Shown here in pieces: positions 23,208 to 34,509 of a stretch of DNA of 64,000 nucleotides. Made by a program: the position numbers and the translations under genes. Numbering within the stretch: position 1 is the stretch's first letter; the number at the start of each line of letters is the position of its first letter. This stretch comes from Sinohyriopsis cumingii (taxonomy: Eukaryota; Mollusca; Bivalvia; Unionida; Unionidae): positions 21,445,936-21,509,935 of the forward strand of contig CM068828.1 of the NCBI GenBank assembly GCA_028554795.2. The letters are read 5' to 3'. The notes below the pieces were generated by a model. That model saw nothing but the letters and a program-made list of their open reading frames with translations, was not told the DNA's origin and searched no databases.

Positions 23208-23735
23208 ATGCTCAGATTGAAGGCGAAAAAACAAAGCCAGATATCGGAAGAAGAGTCATATATGCATCATGACGATCCTGAAATCGTATATGACAGAGTA
23301 TTGGTGCAGGACGCGTACAAAGAGCGTGTGTGTGTGTGTGTCTAATTTGGATTTTTAACGTAGCTTTAATAATTTTTCAGTCACATCTCTACGATGTCTG
23401 CAGTGCGGCAGTTTATGTAGCATGATGTCCCACCCAGTCACATTATCCTGACACCAGGCCGACCAGTCCTAACACTAACCTCTTAATGCTGAGTGCCAAG
23501 CGAGGCAGCTGTTAGTACCATTTGTATAAGTCTTTGGTATGACTCGGCCGGGGATCGAACCCACGATCTCACACATCCGAGCCGGACGCTATAGCCTCTT
23601 AGCCACCGGAGCGGTCTGTACAAAGTGCAATATATGGACGAGGAATACAATCTACTGGTGAAACGTATCTGCATGCCCTTGTGGTTTACATGTACTAGTC
23701 CAGATTTGGGTGGAACGAAGATGCAAAGCAGGTAA
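23208..23735 (+). pseudogene. Small open reading frame split by a SINE insertion
   Basis: From ATG at 23208 the frame runs MLRLKAKKQSQISEEESYMH and on to a DAYK segment at about 23321. There a SINE has been inserted (23326-23617). After the SINE the same frame resumes from the duplicated gtacaaag target with VQYMDEEYNLLVKRIC and ends at TAA 23733-23735. Without the SINE the frame would be about 74 codons, intact and acidic near its start. That the frame resumes correctly after the insert suggests it was a real gene when the SINE arrived. No family recognised. Confidence 0.42.
23315..23628 (-). mobile_element. tRNA-derived SINE, family 2, copy 1
   Basis: Minus-strand SINE with target-site duplications gtacaaagagc (23315-23325) and gtacaaagtgc (23618-23628), one mismatch. 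The tRNA-like head is at the high end: ggtggctaagaggct (A-box region) and gtgggttcgatccccggc (B box, about 23545-23560). The middle contains the ggcactcagcattaagaggtt block and the tail is a (CA)n tract, seen as tgtgtgtg on the plus strand at 23325-23341. A truncated relative is at 56457-56745. I associate this SINE design with bivalve and other mollusc genomes from memory. Confidence 0.85.
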
Positions 23736-23999
23736 TAGACAGCACTGCGGTTACCCAGTGCAATTTAAGCTACTTTACTAATAGCTAGGAATTAGCGGTC
23801 GAAACAACAGCCAGAAATACTGCACTCTGATGATGGGGGAAGGTGAATGTTTGGGGTGTATAACGGTCACGGGCGCGATTGCTTCTAACGTTTGGGGGTC
23901 ATAAAACCCCAATGATACTCGTTTTATTGGCAGGAAAATGAAAACAAGAGTCGAAAATCGCCAGAAAACAAACAGTACGTGAAGCTGCACACATAACCG

Positions 24000-24367
24000 T
24001 GGTATTTGTGGTTCTTGATGAGCATGTTGGCAGGCTCAAAACCTTTAATTTTCAGATTTATCGGTTTCAATCGAACCGACGCCGCAAAAATGATGACTTT
24101 GATAGCACAATTGAAACTCTTAGAAACATCCCATGGAACGTTGAGGCAGGAGAAAAGACTTTCTACGATGAATCATGTATTTGCCTGAGGTCCTCGAAAG
24201 CATTTCTAGACAAGGAGACGACACATAACAGGATATCGATTACGGAGATAAGTCATCAATTTATGGCAAATCTAGAAAATTTACAAAAACGAACCATAGG
24301 TTACCCCTTCGGACCCTTATTTTGTCAGAACGGAGAGAAAATGAGCATAATTACATATCACACCTAA
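24000..24367 (+). other. 122-codon open stretch, unrecognised
   Basis: The plus-strand frame (VFVVLDEHVGRLKTFNFQIY at its start) is open for 122 codons, but an opposing minus-strand frame over 24180-23940 is also open and protein-like. I cannot choose the coding strand. No family motif is visible. It belongs to the same unclassified block as 20-23.7 kb. Confidence 0.3.
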
Positions 24368-27187
24368 CGGATGTTCGGAATATACAGGTGAGGAACTGAC
24401 ATAGATTTTATCGCTGCAAAATGGCGATGATGGAAAACATCGTGGCCAAGGAGGTCCTGAGATAAAAGCAATTTCACGTAGAAGGGCAATAAGGCTACTA
24501 ACAAATTTCAAGAATAGATTATATAGAACCTACTGCGGCAAAATCAGACTACCAAAGAGGAACAAAGTCGATGGATGTTAAAATCAACGTGTTTGAAAAT
24601 GAATGGCTAGGATGAATTCATAATTATGTTTAATCTCAAAGCATTTGGACAGATGATACCATTCCTTGAAGATCAAAGCTGGAGTTAACGTTACTGTAGA
24701 ACAAAAGAGACCTAGGCAAACATAAGTCAAAGCAAATAAATGCAACTTCAATTTTAATCTCGGGCGGAAGCTCTCTCAGAACTAACAGAAATAAAATGAG
24801 TTCCAAGAACGAAAGAGATGCAGGCAAACATCTAATTGGATAATTAAATATAATACATTAACAGTTTGGACTAAACACATTATATTCAGATGCGGTTGTA
24901 TTTGAGGGAACATAAACAGGAGACGGAAGGGCTGAACAGGATTAGTGATATACTTCAACTTAGTCGAAAACAAGAATACAAAATCAGAACGTATCCCTAA
25001 CGTACTGTATGTGTGAGATCCAGAACGAGATAAAATGCACCTGATCAGTGAATCCAGAAAGCATGCGTATGTACTAACATGGTGCCGAAGACCCATACTA
25101 ACAATCACGATACATTGAAGCTATTCAAAAGTCTCATATAAAGTGAGCGTCGAAGTTACACAACCATGTGTACGAAAAATTGTTTGAGACCAATATGTAC
25201 AATATTTTTGGGAGATGCAATACGCAGGATGACAAATGAATGGAAAAGGGGGCAACGCATTTAACTGATCGAAACAAGAGGAACAACGTGTAAGCCATAT
25301 ATACTTCATTATCGGGACTGTTGTGTTACCCGAAGAATCAGACTATTTTAGCTCAGTCTGGCCAGATAACTCTCACAGGACCTATAAGCATGTCTATTAC
25401 AGTGACAATAACTTTAGATGAAGTAATAGAGCAACGCAACATAAGGTTTATAAAGATTGCTCGAGCTTGCTTTACAATGCTGCATATATTATGAACAGGT
25501 TACACACTTCGGGACGGTCAGATGAGTCCACAGCATAAATGAGACTGCAATAATTTTAAATTAATGTAATACTAACGGCTAATGCAATAAACCTTTACCC
25601 GATAATGTAATAATAACTCATAAAATTGATTAAAATCCAAAATATATATTAATAATAACTTTAATATGTTTTTGAAAATAAAATAGTGTATTATTATGCT
25701 TCCTCTATTATATTACTTATTTTGAATATACAATAATTTCCCAGGAATTTTAATGGAATGTATTTTAGTGACAAAGGTGTAAATAGCCGGACTATAATTG
25801 AGGACAATCGCGGTAATTGCTGCTCCGAAAGAGGGATTTCTCATCTGAATTGATAGACTGGTGTCAACAAAGAACTAATCACTCAATCAGTTTTAGTAGC
25901 CACGTACATGAGGAAAAATAAATATCGGTGTGGTCCTAGTGAATATCACTATATTTTGAGCATTGAATGAAACAGGAAATGATACGTAATGAATAATAAT
26001 CTGTCAAACTATGATATCGTCCATACATCGTCCACAACGAAGTAAAACAGCAGAAAAAAAATACGCCTCATACAAAAATGCCTCGATTAAGGCCCTTGAA
26101 GATTTAACAATTTGTTTTTTGTTTTGTGTCAACGATATAATATATTGTACACGTCCTTTCTGTATTCACAGCGCACAAATTATGAGCGTTAAAATTCTTC
26201 CATTAACGATGGACAAATAATCTTACCAAACCGAAAGCAGTTCCTGACAAGTTAAAATTGCATTATGGGGACTACTTTAATTGTGTAATGGCTCTAACCT
26301 TTCACCTTAGGACAATATGATATGGTCAACGAAGGCGATCATTTTAGCCACAAGGCACGTGAATGTATCCTGTATAATAATCAGTTTAGTTTATGGGATG
26401 GAGGATAATATAGATAAAGTGACAACATCCCAGGATATTTCGATATATGTGAAGCCGTGTTTGAGAGGGTACGTGTATGAATAATGAACTGGATTTAGTG
26501 ACAAACCACTAGTCCAAAGATCTAATCCATCACACAAACAAGTAGCGCTAAATAAAAATAATTATGTCCAAATATGTAACTAATATATTTCTTAGAACAG
26601 CGATGTCACACAGAAAAGATACAGTAAGCGCCGTTCACCAAAGCATATAGTTAAGTCACAGGAGTAGAACCAACTGAAATTATATCATGCTTTATTAAAT
26701 ATAGTGGGCATTCTCGTAACGTCATCGAAGGATAAGGGGTAGGTGAATGAATTAGTTCGTAATACAAGGTAACTTGATTGACTCGTGAGGTAAGTAGTTA
26801 ATTGAAATTACACTCATATTTTCGCAGCAAATAAATAACAATTTTACATGTAAAATCATCTAAAAACAAGTCCATTTGATTGTTGAATATGCATTTTAGG
26901 AATAAATATGAAACATTATTAATAGCCTATTACAGATAAATATAATATGATGCTAGCATTTCGTACAAGCGTTAGAGTGTAGAATATAACATTTTATAAT
27001 TCCGCCGGAAACATCATCTTTATCGTAATCCAGAGGGTCCTTATTTGCGCATGTGAGTATATAAAATGACTTTTGACATTTATATATATTTAAGGACGTG
27101 AAGATGTATTCCAAAGGTATCTGAAGATATATTGATTTAACCAATAATGTATACTGTCTTAAAAGTATTGTCTGTGTCTTCTTTTAG
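24368..27187. other. Intron sequence, no gene recognised
   Basis: Mostly AT-rich after 25.4 kb. Short minus-strand open stretches at 24511-24317, 24827-24636, 25108-24782 and 25309-25121 have no recognisable motif and may be the decayed edge of the block to the left. Confidence 0.45.
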
Positions 27188-27336
27188 AACTGACAGCAAA
27201 TTCTCTTGGTATCAACCGAATTTTCGAATGAACTTGGTTATGTGCACTGGAGAGGAGAGTTCCATTGATCAGTGCAAATTTCGTGGCCTTTATGCTCACA
27301 ACTGTAATTACAAGGAACTTGCAGGCGTAAGATGTG
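27188..27336 (+). CDS. SRCR domain, second-half exon (B1)
   Basis: The acceptor is ttcttttag and the donor gtgagt. The exon enters in phase 2 (one base completing the glycine of LGYG) and leaves in phase 1 after RCG. It encodes NLVMCTGEESSIDQC, HNC and AGVRCG, the four C-terminal cysteines and the V-C-G-E-SL-C / H-N-C / A-V-C pattern of SRCR domains. Joined to exon A1 it gives a domain with six cysteines. The segment before VMC is shorter than in B2. It lies about 20.7 kb before its closest positional equivalent, B3. Confidence 0.88.
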
Positions 27337-30300
27337 GTGAGTTGTAACCGTTTAAATCCTTATCCTGCTAAATGTATCCATTTGTATTTACATTCTCTGA
27401 AGGTCATGTAGCGGATTCTTTCACAGATGTTGTTTGCAACGTTTAGGTATTTCCAATCAGAGTATGATTTAAAACACCGGGAAAGTGATTATTCGTTTAA
27501 CTTGGATTCTCTTTTGCGTTCTTTTAGGTCAATGACAGTATGCATTGCCGATCTATAGCAAGCAGTTTTTTTTTTAAAATTTCCATTCAGACTTGAGCAA
27601 GAGGAAAACTGTGCCACTGAACCATAGGAATACTGTAAATTTAATCTTTTCTTTCAAGTTCATTTCACGGTTTCTTCATTTAAAATATTGTTGATTTAAT
27701 TTTGTGGAACTTTCAATTTTCTTATACCCAGTTAATTGCAAAACGTAATTCCCCACTGTTCAATTTTACTGACGCGATCCTTCAGCAAACTGGGCAAATT
27801 ATGATGAATATTTAATTTTCATTGTTTATTGCCTTTTGCCAATTATTATATGTTATGTACATCTATATTTTGTAATGGGCCTTAGTCCAAGTCAAGTTAA
27901 TGGTCTACTTGACTCGTGACATTAATTTTCTAAACAACATAAAACTTAGCTAATATTTCTCCTCGATTATAGATTATCTATTCAGATCATTATTCAAAGA
28001 GTCAAAAATGATTACTTCTATCTCACGTAGAATAATAGTTTTTCACTTGTAAAGTCATAAATTTGTTGACAACTCTTAATGTTTAGGAAGGAAACTGACC
28101 TACATCCTGGTTCTATCATTGTCTTAATTTTTTATATATCTTAGTGTTTATTTGAAAAATTGCTCATCCTTGCCTTAACATCCGAAGCGTAATCAGTCTT
28201 ATTGCTGTCCTCAGTTTTTAATAAGGGTGGATTTATTTATTCAAGTTATTGTTCACTTGAATTACAAAGTGATCAATAATATTCTTGCACAGAAACATTA
28301 ATTTGGAATTATTGTGAATTAAGTCAAGTTCGTTTGAATTACATTATTGCCATGCATCGAAAGACTGTAAACACATCGCCACATTCTAGACAATATACAC
28401 ATTAACACATTCGAGACTACCGGCACATCAACACATTCAGTATCCGAATTTATTTTTAACACAGCTGATGTTCAGATGCAATTTTATTTGGACTTATGAT
28501 AGAATTGTCAGGACTATTTGGGAATTAGTTCACAATACAGTATGATCTTTTTAACTTTACACGTTGTATTCTTTGGAGAAATTGTTTTTGTTAAATTTTG
28601 CAAACTCTGTTGTCTTTCGCTGTATTAGTTTACTTAGTTTAAGACCATATAGTTGTAACCAGATGCAAATGATTTCATTATTTTTCATTTAGGAATATCT
28701 GGAAACTGAAATAATTTGTCTTTAATTATTGTATATTTCGACCTTAATACTAGCTGTTTGTAGAACCACTAACTGCCTGGTAGTTGTATGTGATGCCAGT
28801 GATTATGACGTAAATACTGTCATAATGGAATATCCGCATTTGTTTATAGCTCTCCGTTTTAAGGATTTCTTAGATGTTTGTGATTATTCGTTTGATTATG
28901 GGAAGTCGGTCCTAGGGAAATATACCTCTGATATATATTATTAGTTAATTACGAGAAGCAATACATGCTAATATGGATAAGTTCTTTAGACTGATATGTC
29001 AAGTGTTACGTCATAAATTTTGGTAAATTATATATATTTGTTTGTTTTGTGCCGTGTGGTCTTGTATTAATTAGAGTAAACTTTTGCATAGAATGGACGC
29101 GTTGGACATTCTAGTTTGTACCATTAGTGTATTAGAGAACTTTGGAATTAGGGGAAACGTATGACCTAGCGGAATCGCGCCAGGGTTTGGTATCGCTCGG
29201 TCAAGTAACCCCTTTGATTGTTACAATACTAATAAACTAAGCAATTTAGTTGTTTGTTTGTTATAACTAGCTCGTAAAATAGTACCAAATTATGTTAACG
29301 CCTTCCTGCTATACATAATGTTTTCTGGATTCTTTACAACAGACAAACGGTTACACACATTTATATATACCTTCGAGGCAAGGCTATATCTGAGGGGAAA
29401 AGTGTTTATATCGACCGACATTTGCAATGTTTACTACAAATCACATATTTGGTACCGAAACGAATTTTAAATGTCTTTTTTATTTATGGGTTTCAGTTTT
29501 AAATGATAAACAGTACGCTCGTTCTGTGTTAATTTATACTTGATTTTACAACTAAATTGTTTGACATAGTTTGAATATTTGTTTTTTATTCATGCTTTTG
29601 TTTGAAGACATACGATTCTCACACAGTCTCCTCGTGTTAAGTTATATGTGTACTATTCAGGCATACATAATCTTGTCAAATACTATGTATGACATGTAGG
29701 AGTAGAATCTGAAATCCAAATATAGGACCGTTATTTACGGCTTCCGTTGATGTGAATGTATGCTTCATTATTGACATAAATATGCATTGCTTAATAACAT
29801 TAACATTTTCTTACCAAAATAAAAACTATGTATATTTGGTTTTATTCAAAATATCGAATTTATAAAATTGTGCAGCATTTAAATTATAAATCTGTTTTAG
29901 CTATCATGAGGGGGTGTACTGTATCAAATATTATCTATCGACATCATTATATAGAATCTTAATACAAACCAGCATACTAATCCTTAGAATAGAAACTGCA
30001 AGATAGCTACGTTCAATAAACTGTTACTTGCCACTATTAACATAACAAAGAAAGACTTGACATTCAATCACGTACCTATTAGACTAGATATCTAAGAATT
30101 ATTCTCCGCACACATGATTGCAGTTTTTACTTTGATACAAAAAGAAAGGGACAAAGATTTTTTTCCGCGTTCTTCTGACTTGATCTAAACTGCCAGAGCA
30201 TAAAGATGGAATATTGAAACTAACTTGTTTTAATTATAATGACAGAAACCGAATTCCGTATACTTGGTAATACATAGGATTGGGCAACACGGGCGACCGC

Positions 30301-30364
30301 TGGAGATGGGGGGGGGGGACAATTTGCAGATCTTCCTGTATTTTGTCTCGATTTGTCAAACATT
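27337..30364. other. Intron, no gene recognised
   Basis: About 3 kb of AT-rich sequence. I looked here for a first-half SRCR exon (VRLVGG / WGTIC / VCRMLGYG) that should precede B2 and found none. A 12-nt G run lies at about 30308-30319. Confidence 0.5.
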
Positions 30365-30756
30365 TGATCGAACACAAATCACACCTGTTTGATTGTCCAC
30401 CCCAACGCATTGTTTATTGGTACAAAAAGTGGCAATTGGCTTAAACATTACTTCAAGAAAATCAAGGAGAACCCACTTCATTTTTTAGAAGACATTCATC
30501 TTGAAGATCATGGGATCGTGTTTCCGTTTAGTCCCATATATCCTGTTATCTACAATGACATGTTAGGAGAAGTGGAAAAAGAAATTTCACTTTGAATTAC
30601 AAGAAAAGGACATTGTCGTAATGCCAGTGTTTTTTAAAGTACACATAAATTTTGGTCGCCAAAGGAAAGCACACTGCACCATCAATTCCAATATCCATGA
30701 TGTGATAGTATTTAAACGTGCAAGAGACAAATCTTAAGTGCAAGTGTTAGTCAGAC
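30365..30756 (+). pseudogene. Coding-like fragment in two frames, unrecognised
   Basis: The first frame (30389-30595) reads VHPNALFIGTKSGNWLKHYF, then a HLEDHGIVFPFSPIYP segment. Near its end the sense shifts by one frame and continues to about 30736 with LQEKDIVVMPVFFKV and HDVIVFKRARDKS before a TAA. Both halves look protein-like, and the frame change suggests a decayed exon or gene. A loose likeness to the C-terminal part of deiminase-type proteins (a DIV-xP-xFFK block) is too weak to name it. Confidence 0.35.
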
Positions 30757-30802
30757 AGTTAGTCATGCTCATTTACTCATCGATTTAAAACCCACCAATC
30801 TC

Positions 30803-32945
30803 AATCTTGGCATCCGTCCGTCTACGAGAGACGATGGCATAGCTCCAAAGTACGCTTTTGCTTATCCTTCTTTTTAGCTCTCTTTTCAGCTTGCTTTATT
30901 CTTCTCTTTTCCTCTGCGTTTTGAACTCCCTGCCTGACAGCTACACGCCAGCTGGAACGGTTGTTTGCACAGCTCTCCCAGTCGTTGACATTGATGTTTG
31001 CTGTCTTTATATCCTTCTTGCAAAATCTTTGTAGCGCAGATGTGGTCGTCCAGTTGGTCGTGCACCTTCTGCTAACTCCCCATATAACAGGTCCTTGGGA
31101 ATGCGACCTGGGTCCATTCTCTTGACATGGCCGAGCCAGCGAATGCGCCTCTCGCTGAGTATGGAGAACATGCTGTTCATGTTGGCGCGTTATAGAACCT
31201 CTGTGTTGGGTACTTTGTCCTGCCACTGGATGTGCAGAATGCGCCGCAGACATCTCAGGTGGAAGCTGTTGAGTTTCCTCTCGTGTCTTGCATAGGTGGT
31301 CCATGTTTCGCTGCTGTAGAGAAGTGAGCTGAGCACGCACGCTTGGTAGACACGCAGTTTGGTCTTCTCTGTGAGGTTGGGGTTGTTCCAGACCCTCTGG
31401 TTAAGTCTGGCCATCACTGCTACTGCCCTGGCAATCCTGCCGCCCACCTCAGAATCAATTTAGAGTGAGCTGGAGATGTTAGACCCGAGGTATGTGAAGT
31501 TCTCGACAACTTCCAAATTGTACCCATCGATGGAGACAGAGGGAGGGGAGTCTGTGTCCTGTGCCATGACATTCGTTTTCTTCAAACTGATGGTCAGTCC
31601 AGATTCCTTACATGCATGGGAGAGGCAGCATACCAGCTGCTGAAGTCCATCTTCCGTGTGTGATGTCAAGGCTGCATCGTCGGCAAAGAGCAATTCACGG
31701 ATGAGTACCTCTGTGACTTTAGTCTTAGCATGGAGACGGGCGATGTTGAACAGCTTGCCGTCAGCCCTGGTATGGATGTACACTCCCTCGCTGCAGTCCT
31801 TGAATGCGTACTGGAGAAGCATGGAGAAGAAGATGGCAAAGAGCGTCGGTGCAAGGACACAGCCTTGTTTGACTCCGCTAATGACTGGGAATGCTTCAGA
31901 TGTTGCGCCATTGAAGCACACTGTGCTGTGCATGTTCTCGTGGAACGACATAATGACAGCAAGCAGACGTGGGGGGCAGCCGATTTTCTGCAGGAGTCTG
32001 AAGAGTCCACTCCTACTAACCATGTCAAACGCCTTCGTCAGGTCTATGAAGGCAATGTAGAGGGGCATCCGCTGCTCGCGACACTTCTCCTGCAGCTGAC
32101 GTAGTGAGAAGATCATGTCTACAGTTGACCTGCCGGCTCGAAATCCACACTGGGATTCTGGGTAGACGCGGGAGGCTAGGATCTGCAAGCGCGCCAAGGC
32201 AACACGGGCGAAGGCCTTTCCGACGATGCTGAGGAGGGAGATGCCCCGATAGTTGTTGCAGTCGCTACGGTCTCCTTTGTTTTTGTACAAAGTGACGATG
32301 TTGGCGTCACGCATGTCCTGTGGGATGTATCCCTCTTCCCAGAAAAGGCAGAGGAGTGTGTGTAGGGGCTGGAGCAGTGCTGGTTTTCCGCTCTTGAGGA
32401 CTTCAGGCGGAATGCCGTCGCTTCCAGGAGCCTTCCCACAGGCAAGGCAATCGATGGCTTTTCCGAGCTCTTCCAGGGTGGGCTGTGTGTCTAGCTCCTC
32501 CATGACAGGCAGGTCTGGAATGGCGTCCAGGGCAGTTCCAGTGACATTGTTTTGGGTTGCATATAGCTCGAGATAGTGTTCAACCCATCGCTGCAGTTGT
32601 TTCCCCTGGTCTGTGATGACATCGCCCGTCTTGGACTTGAGGGGGGCGGTCTTGTAGCTGGGGGGGGGCCTGTCGCCTTTTTGATACCCTCATACATTCC
32701 TCTTGTATCCCCGGTGTCAGCAGCTGTCTGTATACTGTTGCAAAGGTTCAGCCAGTAGGTGTTGGCACAGCGGCGGGCGGTCTTCTGGGCGTTATTCCTT
32801 GCAATCCTGAGGGCTTGTAGTGTTCTGGGGCTAGGTGCAGCCTTGTATGCCAGGAGGGCTTTCCTCTTTGCCTCAATCACGGGGTCCATCTCCTCCCAGT
32901 TTGCCTCATACCAGTCGACATTCTTTCGCTCCCTCGCACCATTGT
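30803..32945 (-). mobile_element. 5'-truncated non-LTR retrotransposon (LINE)
   Basis: A GC-richer block on the minus strand holds the reverse transcriptase and C-terminal region of a LINE. It starts in element sense near 32945 (RERKNVDWYEANWEEMDP) without any endonuclease domain, which is usual for 5' truncation during insertion, and ends near 30803 after a tail reading gccatcgtctctcgtagac. Three frames are needed. It lies between SRCR exons B1 and B2. Confidence 0.88.
30815..32930 (-). pseudogene. LINE ORF2 remnant (reverse transcriptase and C-terminus)
   Basis: The long open part (32503-31460, 347 codons) carries GKAPGSDGIPPEVLK, NIVTLYKNKGDRSDCNNYRG and ISLLSIVGKAFARV, then FRAGRSTVDMIFSLRQLQEK, AFIDLTKAFDMVSR (first catalytic Asp), SGVKQGCVLAPTLFAIFF and ELLFADDAAL (the F-A-D-D box), then NFTYLGSNIS. 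Before it (32889-32690) is the linker IEAKRKALLAYKAAPSPRTL, in a different frame. After it, in other frames, come ARLNQRVWNNPNLTEKTK and LRCLRRILHIQWQD (31447-31190), then INVNDWESCANNRSSWRVAV with a K/R-rich end (about 31020-30830). This is the architecture of LINE ORF2 C-termini. Clade not assigned. Confidence 0.9.
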
Positions 32946-34345
32946 GGATAGGTCAAATTGCCCTACCTGGTAATTTATTAAATAATAAGAAAGCGTAAAG
33001 GGTTGAGTACCATAAATATTTCACAAAATAAAATAATTGTAATGCTTGAAATCTTTTCTCGTAACTTCCAAGTGTTTAATTACTGCGGATTAATGTGATT
33101 ACAAAAAGGAATTTAAGCGGAGCGTTCGCATTATATAGGTATATATCAATCTTGTAAGAGTTAAGAGGGGTTTAAGATTTATTTATTGTTTGCTAAAAGT
33201 GCAGTGCTGGATTATTACGAAATTATTCTAGTTCCTTTAAATAGCAACATATCATGATCTTTCTGATTGAATTTTGTACAAAGCACGATTTTATAATGCG
33301 AATACATTCATTATGTTCCTTTAATTATTTTTTTAAAAAAAATGTTTCAATCAAATCATTTAAACGGAAAAAGTAAGCAATTATGTGTGTCGGTTTATAG
33401 TAATAAGTTATATACTGTCCCATTCCTAGGGCTGGAAGACTTTCCCCATACAGACATACTTATACAATGATATGTGCTGTTGCAGACATTGATTAAGTTA
33501 GGATAGCACTAACATAAAATCTCTTGGACATGCTATTTGATAAAAATAAAATTAATCTACGATTTGTGCAACGTTTAAAAAAAAGAAGACAAGAAGGTCA
33601 ATGTACATGTTCAGCAGTTATTTTTAGGGTTAGTGTCAATTGTTTGGTGATAGAGGTTTGCTCTGTTTAGAGTTACAGATTGCTGGTTTTATTTGTGTTT
33701 CTTCTTTCAATAGTACGGACAGACTGGAAAGGAAAACAAATACATGTATGTGGTAGAAACATGACACTTTGTCTAATATTATGCAAGAAGTATTATGCTT
33801 TCATCAAAGTGTTGTGATGTAGGTATTTGTTTAATGACGTTTTTATATTTACTTGGATGACACTTCACGTGATATATGATATTTATTCATGGGGCATGAT
33901 CATTCTGCATGCCATATATTTATATATTAATACTAAGCTCTTTGTGTTATGCAGTTGAAATGACATTTGTTCAGTTCTAGAGAATGATATTTCTTTTAAA
34001 TAAAAATGTATTTCGTATCCTTAACACTCGTAACAATCCCAGTATAGACCGTTGTTTTGACAGATACGAAGTTTGATGAAGCAATATACCAATTGAATTA
34101 CACTATGGTAAGCCTCGACCAAAATGATGTTACTGATTCGAAATGATGTATTACACTTCAAGTAAGTTTTATAATTTTTATTAACTAAAGATCACTTTTT
34201 TAAGTTTTGGATTCCATTTGAATAAATGCCAGTGTATATAATTCTGAGCCATGCAATTGATAACGACATATAATTACTGTTTAATTGATTTTACTCTTTG
34301 AACTTGCAAAGATCATCTAAAATATGCTAATTAATTTCTTTGTAG
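32946..34345. other. Intron, no gene recognised
   Basis: AT-rich. An acceptor-like ctttcaatag occurs at about 33706-33715, but the following sequence does not encode an SRCR half-domain. Confidence 0.5.
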
Positions 34346-34509
34346 CACGAGTTACACTAAGGCATTCGGAGAAACCCGCTTTCCTACGAGGAATGCCTTG
34401 TTATTCAATGTAACTTGTTCTGGTACTGAGCAATCAATCGATAGATGCATACACAGCGGCTGGGGATCACGGCAATGTTACTCGAGTCATGAACTTTGGG
34501 TCAAGTGTG
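34346..34509 (+). CDS. SRCR domain, second-half exon (B2), without a matching first half
   Basis: Bounded by aatttctttgtag and gtaagg, entering in phase 2 and leaving in phase 1, like B1 and B3. It encodes TSYTKAFGETRF, then LLFNVTCSGTEQSIDRC, then HSGWGSRQC and WVKCG, a good fit to the C-terminal half of an SRCR domain (V-C-G-E-SI-C, GWG, C, V-C). It has four cysteines. No first-half exon is visible between B1 and B2, so constitutive inclusion of both B1 and B2 would break the frame (phase 1 donor into phase 2 acceptor). It is either an alternative to B1 or an orphan left by loss of its partner. Confidence 0.85.

Noticed and set aside
31656-32104. Plus-strand frames of 124-134 codons within the LINE
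   Set aside because: They are antisense to the clear reverse transcriptase frame on the minus strand.
33715-33775. Missing first-half SRCR exon after the acceptor-like ctttcaatag
   Set aside because: The sequence after the acceptor has no VRLVGG, WGTIC or VCRMLG pattern in any frame and meets a stop soon.
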